Shown: positions 9,406 to 19,423, counted from the first letter of the stretch. The stretch is 29,435 bases of DNA from Paulinella micropora (GCA_009731375.1 BJOX01000020.1:416743-446177), one strand, 5' to 3'. Notes: generated by a model from the sequence alone, not told the origin. Numbers and translations are program-made.

Positions 9406-9596
9406 CTTGTAAGCCGCCAGGTCCTTCTCAGCAAGCTCTGAGGAGGCAAAGACTTCAATGTACGTTTCATGTGCAGTCTCGTCCCAACCATGCACAACGT
9501 ACAGGGGTCCACTGGCCTGCGCATACATCCAACTTGATATGTACCCATTGGATCGCAGGCCAACGTGCGAACACACAAATGCGTGAACCATGCATG
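9406..9596 (-). CDS. Candidate minus-strand exon, unknown protein
   Basis: On the minus strand an exon-like segment starts after CGCAACAG (acceptor-like, at 9597-9604) and ends at TACAAG/gtctgt (9406/9405). It is 191 nt with 2 nt before the first full codon and a phase-0 end. The encoded stretch is convincingly protein-like, including [17 protein letters not shown] and [14 protein letters not shown]. It lies against a GATA array that would then be in the upstream intron. The frame stays open past the donor to about 9289, so a longer terminal exon is an alternative. I do not recognise the family. Confidence 0.4.
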
Positions 9597-9606
9597 CTGT
9601 TGCGAG

Positions 9607-9629
9607 TATAGATAGATAGATGGATAGAC

Positions 9630-9673
<44 letters not shown>

Positions 9674-9698
9674 GGATGGATGGATGGATGGATGGATG

Positions 9699-9740
<42 letters not shown>

Positions 9741-9813
9741 CAGATAGATACGAGGTAGATAGGTACATAGGTAGGTGGGTAGGTGGGCAGGCAGATAGAT
9801 CGATCGATCGATC

Positions 9814-9849
<36 letters not shown>

Positions 9850-9887
9850 CGAGGTATATAGGTAGATAGGTAGGTAGGTAGGTAGGC

Positions 9888-9923
<36 letters not shown>

Positions 9924-9935
9924 GGATGGATAGAT
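9607..9935. repeat. GATA array with GGAT, GGTA and GATC variants
   Basis: Tetranucleotide array whose variants are arranged in blocks. The motif TACGAGGTA(T/G)ATAGGTA occurs twice (about 9749 and 9849), showing a segmental duplication inside the array. Confidence 0.95.
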
Positions 9936-10450
9936 GAGATATCGACTAATGTCAGAAAAAAGGAGCTTCTGATTTCGTCAACCAAGGAAGTCTGTGGGTA
10001 AAGTATTAACCCGATGCCCAGCTAAGCCGTGATGTTTGCACGGAAGGGACTGATACAGGCGATACCAAATCTCCCTAGTACCAGGCGGGGCCAGGGCTCG
10101 TTCCATAAGCGCCCCTTGCAGAACGAGCTCCCACCTCCATTACAGAGGACCCAGTAAGCAGATGGAGTTTCGAGACTGTGCGACAGTCTAGTATAAACCG
10201 ACAGAGCACTGTGGGTTTTATTCCGGGCTCAACAAGCGAGAAAGGGCACCCTGAGGGAACAGGATTGTGCTTCCCGTCGCTATTTCGGCATGTGACTTAT
10301 AGGCGTATGGCTAGGCACACATAAGGCACCCCACCACGGGCCCAGCACACCCACACCATCCCCTAATTCTCTGTCTGTCGACAGATGGCACCCATTTCAA
10401 AAAACCAAGCCCAAGGGAGGGTCAGTGACACCTCAAGTGGCCTTGGTTCA
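9936..10450. other. Unique DNA, nothing recognised
   Basis: About 500 nt between two GATA arrays. GC-moderate, with no long open frame outside repeat-derived reading and no tRNA-like folding noted. Confidence 0.5.
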
Positions 10451-10452
10451 CG

Positions 10453-10495
10453 TGAGATAGATAGATAGATAGATAGATAGGTAGGTAGGTAAGTG

Positions 10496-10532
<37 letters not shown>

Positions 10533-10799
10533 GATAGATAAGATAGATAAGATAGATAGAATAGATAGATAGATAGATAGATAGATAGATGGATAGATAG
10601 ATGGATGGATGGATGGATGGATGCATGGATGGATGGAGGAATAGATAGATAGATAGATAGATAGATAAGATAGATAAGATAGATAGAGATAAGATAGATA
10701 GAATAGATAGAATAGATAGATAGATAGATAGATAGATAGATGGATAGATGGATAGATGGATAGATGGATGGATGGATGGATGCATGGATGGATGGAGGA

Positions 10800-10842
<43 letters not shown>
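10453..10842. repeat. GATA / GGAT array with higher-order duplication
   Basis: The array contains a repeated block: GATAAGATAGATAAG followed by GGATGCATGGATGGATGGAG and GAATAGATAG. The two copies are about 160 nt apart (around 10611 and 10770). Confidence 0.95.
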
Positions 10843-10952
10843 CGTGTGAGTATGTATGTAGTCGAATGCCGTTGTGCTTATGCTTGCGCGAGCATGTGTG
10901 GCGCGGCCTACTGACCTGTGCAGCCGCCACTTCAGACGCTTGTCGCTTAACC

Positions 10953-11015
10953 ATGCTAGTGGAAACAAAAATTGACGCCCTTTGCAACACCCTCGATGAC
11001 AAAATATATTTGAAC
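10953..11015 (+). CDS. Candidate small exon, unknown
   Basis: An ATG-led segment (MLVETKIDALCNTLDDKIYL) ends at a GAAC/gtatct donor-like site (11015/11016). A downstream segment after GCGCACAG (acceptor-like, ending 11093) reads PEDHEYLYKYLHGNNSN in one frame before entering an ACAG repeat. The phases of these two segments do not match directly, so they are not shown to join. The frame is also open in readthrough from 10866 to 11294. Low confidence. Confidence 0.2.
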
Positions 11016-11140
11016 GTATCTGTTGTGTATGGATGCAGATGCAGTTCTCCCTCTGTCCTCTCCGCTAAATCATCCTCTCCCATGTGCGCACAGGCCAGAA
11101 GATCACGAGTACTTGTACAAGTATCTTCATGGGAACAACA

Positions 11141-11250
11141 GCAACAGACAGACAGGCAGGGACAGACAGACGGACAAACAGACAGGGACAGACAGACAGG
11201 GACAGACAGACAGGGACAGACAGACAGGGACAGACAGAGGGACAGACATT
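11141..11250. repeat. ACAG / GGGACAGAC array
   Basis: (ACAG)n with a GGGACAGACAGACA higher-order unit. Confidence 0.94.
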
Positions 11251-11451
11251 GTTTTATTTTAGTTTTTACTTCTTTATTTTTCTTTTATTTTTAATTCTAT
11301 TTTTATTATATACATATTTTTAATATTTTTTTTTTTAAAACGGGCCAATCATCCAGTTGAGTCTATGTCTTCAGGCTTTCGATTTATGGTCGGCCAGGGG
11401 CTCACAGTCCTTATACAACTTTCTTCATTACACAACAGCAACAGCAACAGA
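11251..11451. other. T-rich and unique spacer
   Basis: A T-rich stretch to about 11340, then about 100 nt of unique sequence leading into the second ACAG array. No gene seen. Confidence 0.5.
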
Positions 11452-11615
11452 AAGACAGACAGACAGATAGGCAGACAGATAGGCAGACAGACATACAGAT
11501 AGACAGTAGACAGACAGACAGTAGGCAGACCAACAGAAACAGACAGGCAGAAACAGACAGACAGAAACAGACAGACAGACAGGGCAGACAGGGAAGACAG
11601 ACAGACAGACAGACA
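11452..11615. repeat. Second ACAG array
   Basis: (ACAG)n with TAGGCAG and AAACAGAC variants. It is preceded by AACAGCAACAG, as is the array at 11141, so the two may share an origin. Confidence 0.94.
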
Positions 11616-11819
11616 AACAGAACAACATGTGGTAGAAGGGACGAGATGTGGGTTTGGTCAAGGGTTTTTTTTCTTCTTTTTTTCAGTAAGCAAGGTTTAA
11701 TAGAAAGAAGAAAAGAGAAAAACGTAGGACAAATTATAATCATGCGATCTGGCCCAAGTAAGCTGCAGTGCAGGTCCTCAAGCAAAACTGGAACCAATGT
11801 TCAACAGCTAAGCTCCGTA

Positions 11820-12097
11820 GATAGAAAAATATAAGAGAGAAAAGAGAGAGAAAGAAAAGAGAAAGAAAGAAAAGATAGAGAAAGAAAAATGAGAGAAAGA
11901 AAAGACAGAGAAAGAAAAGAGAGAGAGAGAGAGAGAAAGAAAGGAGAGAGAAAGAAAAGAGAGAGAAAGAAAAGAGAGAGAAAGAAAAGAGAGAGAAAGA
12001 AAAGAGAAAGAAAGGTAGAACAAACGAAATAAGAAAAAGAAGAAATCAGAACAAAAACAATGAAGAAGTTTTTCCTTTCTTTCTTTCTTTCTTTCCT

Positions 12098-12164
<67 letters not shown>
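11820..12164. repeat. GAAA array, then TTTC array and poly-T
   Basis: (GAAA/GAGA)n at 11820-12020, a short unique piece, then (TTTC)n at 12070-12130 and an uninterrupted T run (12132-12164). The GAAA and TTTC blocks are reverse complements, so the region can fold back. It ends at an assembly gap. Confidence 0.94.
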
Positions 12165-12956
12165 NNNNNNNNNNNNNNNNNNNNNNNNNNNNNNNNNNNN
12201 NNNNNNNNNNNNNNNNNNNNNNNNNNNNNNNNNNNNNNNNNNNNNNNNNNNNNNNNNNNNNNNNNNNNNNNNNNNNNNNNNNNNNNNNNNNNNNNNNNNN
12301 NNNNNNNNNNNNNNNNNNNNNNNNNNNNNNNNNNNNNNNNNNNNNNNNNNNNNNNNNNNNNNNNNNNNNNNNNNNNNNNNNNNNNNNNNNNNNNNNNNNN
12401 NNNNNNNNNNNNNNNNNNNNNNNNNNNNNNNNNNNNNNNNNNNNNNNNNNNNNNNNNNNNNNNNNNNNNNNNNNNNNNNNNNNNNNNNNNNNNNNNNNNN
12501 NNNNNNNNNNNNNNNNNNNNNNNNNNNNNNNNNNNNNNNNNNNNNNNNNNNNNNNNNNNNNNNNNNNNNNNNNNNNNNNNNNNNNNNNNNNNNNNNNNNN
12601 NNNNNNNNNNNNNNNNNNNNNNNNNNNNNNNNNNNNNNNNNNNNNNNNNNNNNNNNNNNNNNNNNNNNNNNNNNNNNNNNNNNNNNNNNNNNNNNNNNNN
12701 NNNNNNNNNNNNNNNNNNNNNNNNNNNNNNNNNNNNNNNNNNNNNNNNNNNNNNNNNNNNNNNNNNNNNNNNNNNNNNNNNNNNNNNNNNNNNNNNNNNN
12801 NNNNNNNNNNNNNNNNNNNNNNNNNNNNNNNNNNNNNNNNNNNNNNNNNNNNNNNNNNNNNNNNNNNNNNNNNNNNNNNNNNNNNNNNNNNNNNNNNNNN
12901 NNNNNNNNNNNNNNNNNNNNNNNNNNNNNNNNNNNNNNNNNNNNNNNNNNNNNNNN
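12165..12956. other. Assembly gap (792 N)
   Basis: Run of N between poly-T and GAA/GGA repeats. The sequence on both sides is low complexity. Confidence 0.99.
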
Positions 12957-13216
12957 AATAATAATAGAAGAAGAAGAAGAAGAAGAAGAAGAAGGAGAAG
13001 ATGAAGAAGAAGAAGAAGAAGAAGAAGACGAGGAGGAGGAGGAAGAGGAGGAGGAGGGAGGAGGGAGGAGGAGGAGGAGGAGGAATGAGGCGGAGGAAGG
13101 AGGAGGAATGAGGCGGAGGAAGGAGGAGGAGGAAGAGGAGGAGGAAGGAGGAGAAGGAAGCAGAAGGAAGCAGGAGGGAGGACGAAGAAGAAGAAGAGAA
13201 GAAAAGGAGGAGAAGG
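12957..13216. repeat. GAA / GGA purine array
   Basis: AAT, then GAA, then GGA triplets with a duplicated GGAATGAGGCGGAGGAAGGA segment (13081 and 13105). Confidence 0.94.
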
Positions 13217-13218
13217 AG

Positions 13219-13300
<82 letters not shown>

Positions 13301-13334
13301 GCAGCTGCTACTGCTGCTGCTGCTACTGCTACTG

Positions 13335-13375
<41 letters not shown>

Positions 13376-13376
13376 G

Positions 13377-13442
<66 letters not shown>

Positions 13443-13475
13443 ACTACTATCACTACTATCACTACTATCACCACG

Positions 13476-13552
<77 letters not shown>

Positions 13553-13553
13553 A

Positions 13554-13585
<32 letters not shown>

Positions 13586-13596
13586 CACCACTACTG

Positions 13597-13654
<58 letters not shown>
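13217..13654. repeat. TAC trinucleotide array
   Basis: (TAC)n with TGC, TAT, CAC and ACC variants. No stop in one frame, but no gene context. Confidence 0.96.
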
Positions 13655-13656
<2 letters not shown>

Positions 13657-13886
13657 ACTAACTAACTAACTACTTAGTTACTTACTTACTTAGTTACTTT
13701 GTTACTTAGTTACTTAGTTACTTGGTTACTTAGTTACTTGGTTACTTGGTTACTTAGTTACTTAGTTACTTAGTTATTTTAGTTACTTAGTTACTTAGTT
13801 ACTTAGCTACTTGGTTACTTAGCTACTTAGTTACTTAGTTACTTAGTTAGTTAGTTAGTTAGTTACTTAGTTAGTTAGTTAGTTAG

Positions 13887-13919
<33 letters not shown>

Positions 13920-14118
13920 ATTTGTTAGTTAATTAGTTAGCTAGCTAGCTAGCTAGCTAGTTAGCTAGCTACTAGCTGCTAGCTAGCTAGCTCTAGCTAG
14001 TTGCTAGCTAGTTAGTTAGTTAGTTAGTTAGTTAGCTACTTAGTTAGTTAGTTAGTAGTTAGTTAGTTAGTTATTTGTTAGTTAGTTAGTTAGTTAGTTA
14101 GGTAGGTAGGTAGGTAGG

Positions 14119-14156
<38 letters not shown>

Positions 14157-14440
14157 ACTAAGTAACTAAGTAACTAAGTAATTAAGTAATTAAGTAACTA
14201 AGTAACTAAGTAACTGATTAACTAATTAAGTAACTAAGTAACTAAGTAACTAAGTAAGTAACTAAGTAAGTAACTAAGTAACTAAGTAACTAAGTAACTA
14301 AGTAACTAAGTAACTAACTACCTAACTACCTAACTACCTAAGTACCTAAGTACCTAAATACCTAAGTACCTACCTACCTACCTACCTACCTACCTACCTA
14401 CCTACCTACCTACCTACTTACCTACCTACCTACCTACCTA
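13655..14440. repeat. Tetranucleotide megarepeat with palindromic layout
   Basis: Successive blocks run TAAC, GTTACTTA (about 13672-13865), TTAG, TAGC, TTAG, TAGG, TTAG, then TAACTAAG (about 14154-14320), TACC and back to TAC. The GTTACTTA block and the TAAGTAAC block are reverse complements flanking a TTAG-family centre, giving an inverted-repeat architecture more than 600 nt long. Confidence 0.9.
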
Positions 14441-14445
14441 CCTAC

Positions 14446-14514
<69 letters not shown>

Positions 14515-14517
14515 TTA
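14441..14517. repeat. TAC array leading into module A copy 1
   Basis: (TAC)n, then CTTACTAGGCCTAG, the boundary motif found before each intact module A. Confidence 0.94.
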
Positions 14518-14848
14518 CTAGGCCTAGTTCGATTTAATGAAGTTAAGAAATTTAACCTCTGGTCATCCATACAAATCGTTATCTCAAGAGCTATTGATTT
14601 AACTAGATGGTGACCTAGTTCTCAGATTATTAAGAATAATGAAAAATTAAATTATTAAAAAATTAAAATATTAAAAGAAAAATGGATTGAAAGTATTAAG
14701 GTAAAAATAGAAATAAAATAGAAAAATAAAAAGTAAGAAAATAAAAATAAAGTAAAATAAATGACGAAAAGGTTTATATATATACATATATATGCACAAT
14801 ATATATATGTATGTATATATATATAATATACATATATATATGAAGTTA
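14518..14848 (+). repeat. Dispersed repeat module A, copy 1
   Basis: Begins TAGGCCTAGTTCG and ATGAAGTTA (14537-14545), followed by conserved CCTCTGGTCATCCATACAAA and a TCAAGAGCTA-type segment, then an AT-rich tract, ending at a second ATGAAGTTA (14840-14848). The same order recurs at 15299, 16915 and 19915. The AT-rich part is longer here. It has no open frame of note. Confidence 0.85.
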
Positions 14849-15111
14849 GAGAGAGAGAGAGAGATCCTAGAGAGAGAGAGGTGGTTAAGATATGGACAAA
14901 AGAGCAGGGACAAAGGGAAAGATAGAGATCCCAACGACCACTAAGAAACATTAAACGTGGACAAACCGTTTAGGGTTTCTTTCATTGGGGTAATAAAGTC
15001 CTGTTACCTACAGCGCTAACAATTAACTGCGCTAGCTATTGCTATCCCACCAACCATTGGTCATGATTGGTATAAGAAATTTCCAGGATATTGGGGGAGG
15101 TTGAGAGGGAG

Positions 15112-15147
<36 letters not shown>

Positions 15148-15157
15148 AGGGATGGAG
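14849..15157. other. Unique insert after module A copy 1
   Basis: (GA)n, about 230 nt of unique sequence, and (GA)n again, lying where the other copies carry poly(A)-ended inserts and module B. On the minus strand TAGCGCAGTTAATTGTTAGC resembles a tRNA D-arm (box A), but no T-arm or anticodon stem follows. Confidence 0.5.
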
Positions 15158-15158
15158 C

Positions 15159-15243
<85 letters not shown>

Positions 15244-15249
15244 AGAACT

Positions 15250-15298
<49 letters not shown>
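15158..15298. repeat. TAC array
   Basis: (TAC)n interrupted once by AGAACT, ending in TAGGCCTAGGCC. Confidence 0.95.
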
Positions 15299-15299
<1 letters not shown>

Positions 15300-15570
15300 G
15301 GCCTAGGCCTTCGGTTTAATGAAGTTAAGAAATTTAACCTCTGGTCATCCATACAAATCGTTAGCTCAAGAGCTACTGATTTAACTAGATGGTGACCTAC
15401 TTCTCAAATTATTAATAATAATGAAAATTAAATTATTAAAAATATTAAAATAAAATAAAAATAGATTGAAAGTATTAAAATAAAATAAAAATAAATAAAG
15501 AAGAAGTAAAGTAAAAATGAAATGACATAAAAAGGTTATGTATATAATATATAATGTATATATGAAGTTA
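15299..15570 (+). repeat. Dispersed repeat module A, copy 2
   Basis: TAGGCCTAGGCCTTCG boundary, ATGAAGTTA at 15319-15327, the conserved GGTCATCCATACAAATCG block, an AT-rich tract and a terminal ATGAAGTTA at 15562-15570. Very close to copy 3 over the shared part. Confidence 0.88.
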
Positions 15571-15578
15571 ATAACAAG

Positions 15579-15613
15579 AAAAAAAAAAAAAAAAAAAAAA
15601 AATNNNNNNNNNN
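15579..15613. other. Poly(A) run and 10-N gap after module A copy 2
   Basis: ATAACAAG is followed by a run of A, then a 10-N gap (15604-15613). In this copy the material between modules A and B is essentially a poly(A) tract plus AT repeats. Confidence 0.85.
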
Positions 15614-15688
15614 TGTATAGATATAATATAATATACATGTGTATATATAAATGTATAAATATATACATATATATATGTATATATATAC

Positions 15689-15870
15689 GTTGAGGGTATT
15701 ATAATCCTAGTCAGTGTATATATAACGGTGGCGCTCACAAACGCTCGAAGACACGAGGTGACTCCCAAAGGGGTTTTGGCTAACCACACTCCGGCTTAGG
15801 ATGTGATCAACGCTGAACTTGTCCCACACTCAGGTATCATCTGATGAGGTGTCCAACGCCCTCTTTAGGC

Positions 15871-15871
<1 letters not shown>
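15689..15871 (+). repeat. Dispersed repeat module B, copy 1
   Basis: Starts CGTTGAGGGTATTATAATCC and carries AACGGTGGCGCTCACAAACG, GACACGAGGTGACTCCCAAA, CCACACTCCGGCTTAGGATG and CCCACACTCAGGTATCATCT, ending CTCTTTAGGCC directly before a TAC array. It matches 19229-19413 and 20582-20728. Confidence 0.88.
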
Positions 15872-15918
<47 letters not shown>

Positions 15919-15942
15919 ATACTACTACTACTACTGCTACTA

Positions 15943-16026
<84 letters not shown>

Positions 16027-16031
16027 GCCTG

Positions 16032-16086
<55 letters not shown>

Positions 16087-16193
16087 TGCTTCTACTGCTT
16101 CTACTACTACTTCTACTGCTTCTACTGCTTCTACTGCTTCTACTACTTCTACTACTTCTACTACTTCTACTACTTCTACTACTTCTACTACTT

Positions 16194-16269
<76 letters not shown>

Positions 16270-16743
16270 TACTTCTACTNNNNNNNNNNNNNNNNNNNNN
16301 NNNNNNNNNNNNNNNNNNNNNNNNNNNNNNNNNNNNNNNNNNNNNNNNNNNNNNNNNNNNNNNNNNNNNNNNNNNNNNNNNNNNNNNNNNNNNNNNNNNN
16401 NNNNNNNNNNNNNNNNNNNNNNNNNNNNNNNNNNNNNNNNNNNNNNNNNNNNNNNNNNNNNNNNNNNNNNNNNNNNNNNNNNNNNNNNNNNNNNNNNNNN
16501 NNNNNNNNNNNNNNNNNNNNNNNNNNNNNNNNNNNNNNNNNNNNNNNNNNNNNNNNNNNNNNNNNNNNNNNNNNNNNNNNNNNNNNNNNNNNNNNNNNNN
16601 NNNNNNNNNNNNNNNNNNNNNNNNNNNNNNNNNNNNNNNNNNNNNNNNNNNNNNNNNNNNNNNNNNNNNNNNNNNNNNNNNNNNNNNNNNNNNNNNNNNN
16701 NNNNNNNNNNNNNNNNNNNNNNNNNNNNNNNNNNCTACTACTA

Positions 16744-16798
<55 letters not shown>

Positions 16799-16805
16799 AC
16801 TACTA

Positions 16806-16897
<92 letters not shown>

Positions 16898-16914
16898 TTA
16901 CTACTACTACTACT
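15872..16914. repeat. Long TAC array with assembly gap
   Basis: (TAC)n with TTCTAC variants in blocks (about 16080-16200 and 16260-16279). A run of N occupies 16280-16734 and TAC continues to 16914. Poly-Leu, poly-Thr and poly-Tyr frames are repeat artefacts. Confidence 0.96.
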
Positions 16915-17177
16915 AGGTAAATTTAACTTCTGGTCATCCATACAAATCGTTAGCTCAAGAGCTACTGATTTAACTAGATGGTGACCTACTTCTCAAATTA
17001 TTAATAATAATGAAAATTAAATTATTAAAAATATTAAAATAAAATAAAAATAGATTGAAAGTATTAAAAATAAAATAAAAATAAAATAAAGAAGAAAATA
17101 AAAGTAAAAATTAAATGACATAAAAAGGTAATATATTATATTATATATAGATACATATACATATACATATGAAGTTA
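16915..17177 (+). repeat. Dispersed repeat module A, copy 3 (5' truncated)
   Basis: Enters the module at AAATTTAACTTCTGGTCATC. The GGCCTTCG and first ATGAAGTTA segment is missing. The terminal ATGAAGTTA is at 17169-17177, followed by an A run and (AAT)n. Confidence 0.88.
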
Positions 17178-17226
17178 CTATGAAAAAAAAAATAATAATA
17201 ATAATAAAGGTGGAGGTAAAAGTAAA

Positions 17227-17376
<150 letters not shown>

Positions 17377-17387
17377 TGCAAGAACAG

Positions 17388-17599
17388 CAACATCAGCAAC
17401 ATCAGCAACATCAGCAACATCAGGAACAACAGCAACAACAGGAGCAACAACAGACTGACAAACAACCAAGTACACCACAACAGCCATTTAGCAACGAAAA
17501 GGAATTCCTTCCCTCTTGCGGGGAACGACCGTACAACCAGCTCGAAAACAAAAATAGTAATCACCGCAAAACCAGCTCGTTTGCCAAGGTCCAACTGCG
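17388..17599 (+). CDS. Candidate Gln-rich exon
   Basis: After an acceptor-like GCAAGAACAG (ending 17387) the frame is open and reads as Gln/His repeats from a 9-nt unit (CAACATCAG), then QQTDKQPSTPQQPFSNEKEF and CGERPYNQLENK, to KTSSFAKVQL. It ends at CTGCG/gtatgt (17599/17600), an excellent donor, in phase 2. Codons in the second half look normal and not repeat-derived. The frame also stays open upstream through the TAC array, so the exact start is uncertain, and no ATG is visible. CGERPY recalls C2H2 zinc-finger linkers, but the Cys/His spacing does not follow. The phase fits the ORF beginning at 18290, which suggests one gene. Confidence 0.5.
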
Positions 17600-17604
17600 G
17601 TATG

Positions 17605-17830
17605 TATACATATGTATGTATGTATGCATGTATGTTTGTATGTATGTATGTATGTATGTATGTATGTATGTATGTATGTATGTGTGTATGTATGTATGTA
17701 TGTATGTATGTATGTATGTATGTATGTATGTATGTATGTTGTATGTATGTATGTATGTATGTAATATATACATATGTACATACATGTACATATATACATA
17801 CGTACATACATGCATGCATGCATGCATACA

Positions 17831-17864
<34 letters not shown>

Positions 17865-17899
17865 CATATATACATACATACATACATAACGTACGTACG

Positions 17900-17934
<35 letters not shown>

Positions 17935-17948
17935 GTTACATACATATG

Positions 17949-17985
<37 letters not shown>

Positions 17986-18062
17986 ATGTTAATGTTAATG
18001 TTAATGTTAATGTTAATGTAATGTAATGTAATGTAATATAATGTATGTAATGTAATGTAATA
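17605..18062. repeat. TATG then TACA array, with GTTAAT and TAATG repeats
   Basis: (TATG)n at about 17605-17763 is followed by its reverse complement (TACA)n at about 17766-17982, then (GTTAAT)n and (TAATG)n to 18062. If the flanking exons are joined, all of this lies inside one intron that starts with GTATGT. Confidence 0.94.
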
Positions 18063-18143
18063 TGTGTACTGTATGTATGTACATTATGTACGTATGTATG
18101 TACATACGAGTAGAAGAAATGTCGATAGGCCTGATAAAACAGG

Positions 18144-18225
18144 ATGCCATTTTTGCAGGGGTGGGATAATCTACTGCCTTTTTGCCCCCGGTCCGTGTAG
18201 GAAAAAATGGCATTCGACCCCACCC
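18144..18225 (+). other. Two competing inverted repeats
   Basis: ATGCCATTTTT (18144-18154) pairs with AAAAATGGCAT (18203-18213), and GGGGTGGG (18158-18165) pairs with CCCCACCC (18218-18225). The pairs overlap in order (a-b-a'-b'), so they are mutually exclusive as simple hairpins or would form a pseudoknot. They sit about 65 nt upstream of the acceptor-like site at 18289. Confidence 0.65.
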
Positions 18226-18289
18226 ACAAGCGCGATTCTCTTTATTTTTTGGTATAAATATCAGCCATTGATTTTTTCTGTAAAAACAG

Positions 18290-19022
18290 ACGATTGACCA
18301 AACGCGAAACCCTTGCGGTTTCTGATCTCGCTAGCGTGTCGATGTTACCCGGAGTCGTTGCTGCTGCAGCCAGTGCCGCGTCCAAGGGAAGCTCGGTAGA
18401 GAGTCTAGCTCCTGCCGAACAGACCGAACGACCGACACTGAGCAAAGAAGGCAAGCAAGACAGTGGTTTCACGGTCGGCTCGGCTGAGAGTCTAGCTCCT
18501 GCCCGACAGGCTGCGCAACTGCTGCTGTGCTTGCAAAGAAAAAAACGTGACGATGGCAAGACCGCTGTAAGTTTGGCCCCCGCCGATCAAATGCTGTTGT
18601 CGGCGCAAAACAGCCACAGTGATGACGGCAAGGCTGCTGTGAGCGTGGCTCCTGCCAAGCAGTCCAAACGACTTATGCTGGAAAGCAGCGACGACGAGGA
18701 TAGTTATAACCACTCCGCTGCCAAAGCAGACACTCTACCATACAGGGAAGAAGACGACCACACCGAGGCTGGTTCGGACCGTGGTGACGGCTGGTATGCA
18801 CTCAACACAACCAACAGAGAGTACACGTTTATCACCTACGACCCCTGGTTCGTACACCACGCAAAGGGGGAGATCATATTGGGTGTGAAGTCTGAGCGCA
18901 AAGACGTAGACAAGGCGCAATGTGACCAGATTGCGAGGAAGATAGATGACTTTCTCAGTGAGCACTCAGGGCGCGCGTTAGACATGCGAGAGAGGCACCT
19001 CAAGGCCGCGATCTTGGCGGGC
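18290..19022 (+). CDS. Candidate gene exon with four SLAPA.Q repeats, truncated by gap
   Basis: A T-rich acceptor-like TTTTTTCTGTAAAAACAG ends at 18289. The frame is open from there for about 244 codons to an assembly gap. There is no ATG near the start (first in-frame ATG about 18342), so this is more likely an internal exon. One extra base at its 5' end completes the phase-2 end of the exon at 17599. Residues contain four degenerate copies of a unit with the core SLAPA.Q (VESLAPAEQ, AESLAPARQ, AVSLAPADQ, AVSVAPAKQ), spaced 25-40 residues apart, two preceded by DDGK. An acidic stretch (ESSDDEDS) follows, then a globular-looking part with REYTFITYDPWFVHH and KIDDFLSEHSGRALD. Codon use is GC-rich and gene-like. 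The family is not recognised; a mobile-element protein is possible given the flanking repeats and poly(A). Confidence 0.6.
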
Positions 19023-19041
19023 NNNNNNNNNNNNNNNNNNN

Positions 19042-19083
<42 letters not shown>
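19023..19083. other. 19-N gap followed by poly(A) run
   Basis: The open frame above meets N at 19023-19041, then about 42 A residues (19042-19083). The poly(A) leads into AT-rich sequence and module B copy 2. It may be a retroposed 3' tail or an assembly artefact at a homopolymer. Confidence 0.8.
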
Positions 19084-19084
<1 letters not shown>

Positions 19085-19158
19085 GGAAATATATATACAT
19101 AGATAAAATATATAATATATAATATTATCTAATATAATATATATACATGTATATATAT

Positions 19159-19413
19159 GTTGAAAGAGTTATATTCTCACTCAGTACTATATATATATAA
19201 TATACATATACATATGTATATATATATGTTGAAAGTGTTATATTCTCACTCAGTACTATATATAACGGTGGCACTCGCAAAAGCTGGTAGACACGAGGTG
19301 ACTCCCTAAGGGGGTTTGGCCAACCACACTCCGGCTTAGGATGTGATAGACGCTGATTTGTCCCACGCTCAGGTATCATCTGATGATGAGGTGTCCGTCG
19401 CCCTCTTTAGGCC
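19159..19413 (+). repeat. Dispersed repeat module B, copy 2, with duplicated start
   Basis: The first about 40 nt (GTTGAAAGAGTTATATTCTC) occur at 19159-19198 and again at 19229-19258, where the full module continues through AACGGTGGCACTCGCAAAAG, GACACGAGGTGACTCCCTAA and CCACACTCCGGCTTAGGATG to CTCTTTAGGCC. Confidence 0.88.
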
Positions 19414-19416
19414 CGA

Positions 19417-19423
<7 letters not shown>

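Noticed and set aside
11801-13591. 596-codon minus-strand frame across the 792-N gap
   Set aside because: It is repeat translation (poly-Val, poly-Ser, poly-Leu) joined through unknown bases.
14981-15070. tRNA-like gene on the minus strand (TAGCGCAGTTAATTGTTAGC resembles a D-arm)
   Set aside because: No anticodon stem pairs, there is no GGTTCGA-type T-arm and no acceptor closure; at most a chance box A.
18242-18559. Minus-strand frame opposite the SLAPA ORF
   Set aside because: The plus-strand frame is longer, has a matching acceptor and phase, and more protein-like content; the minus repeat content merely mirrors it.
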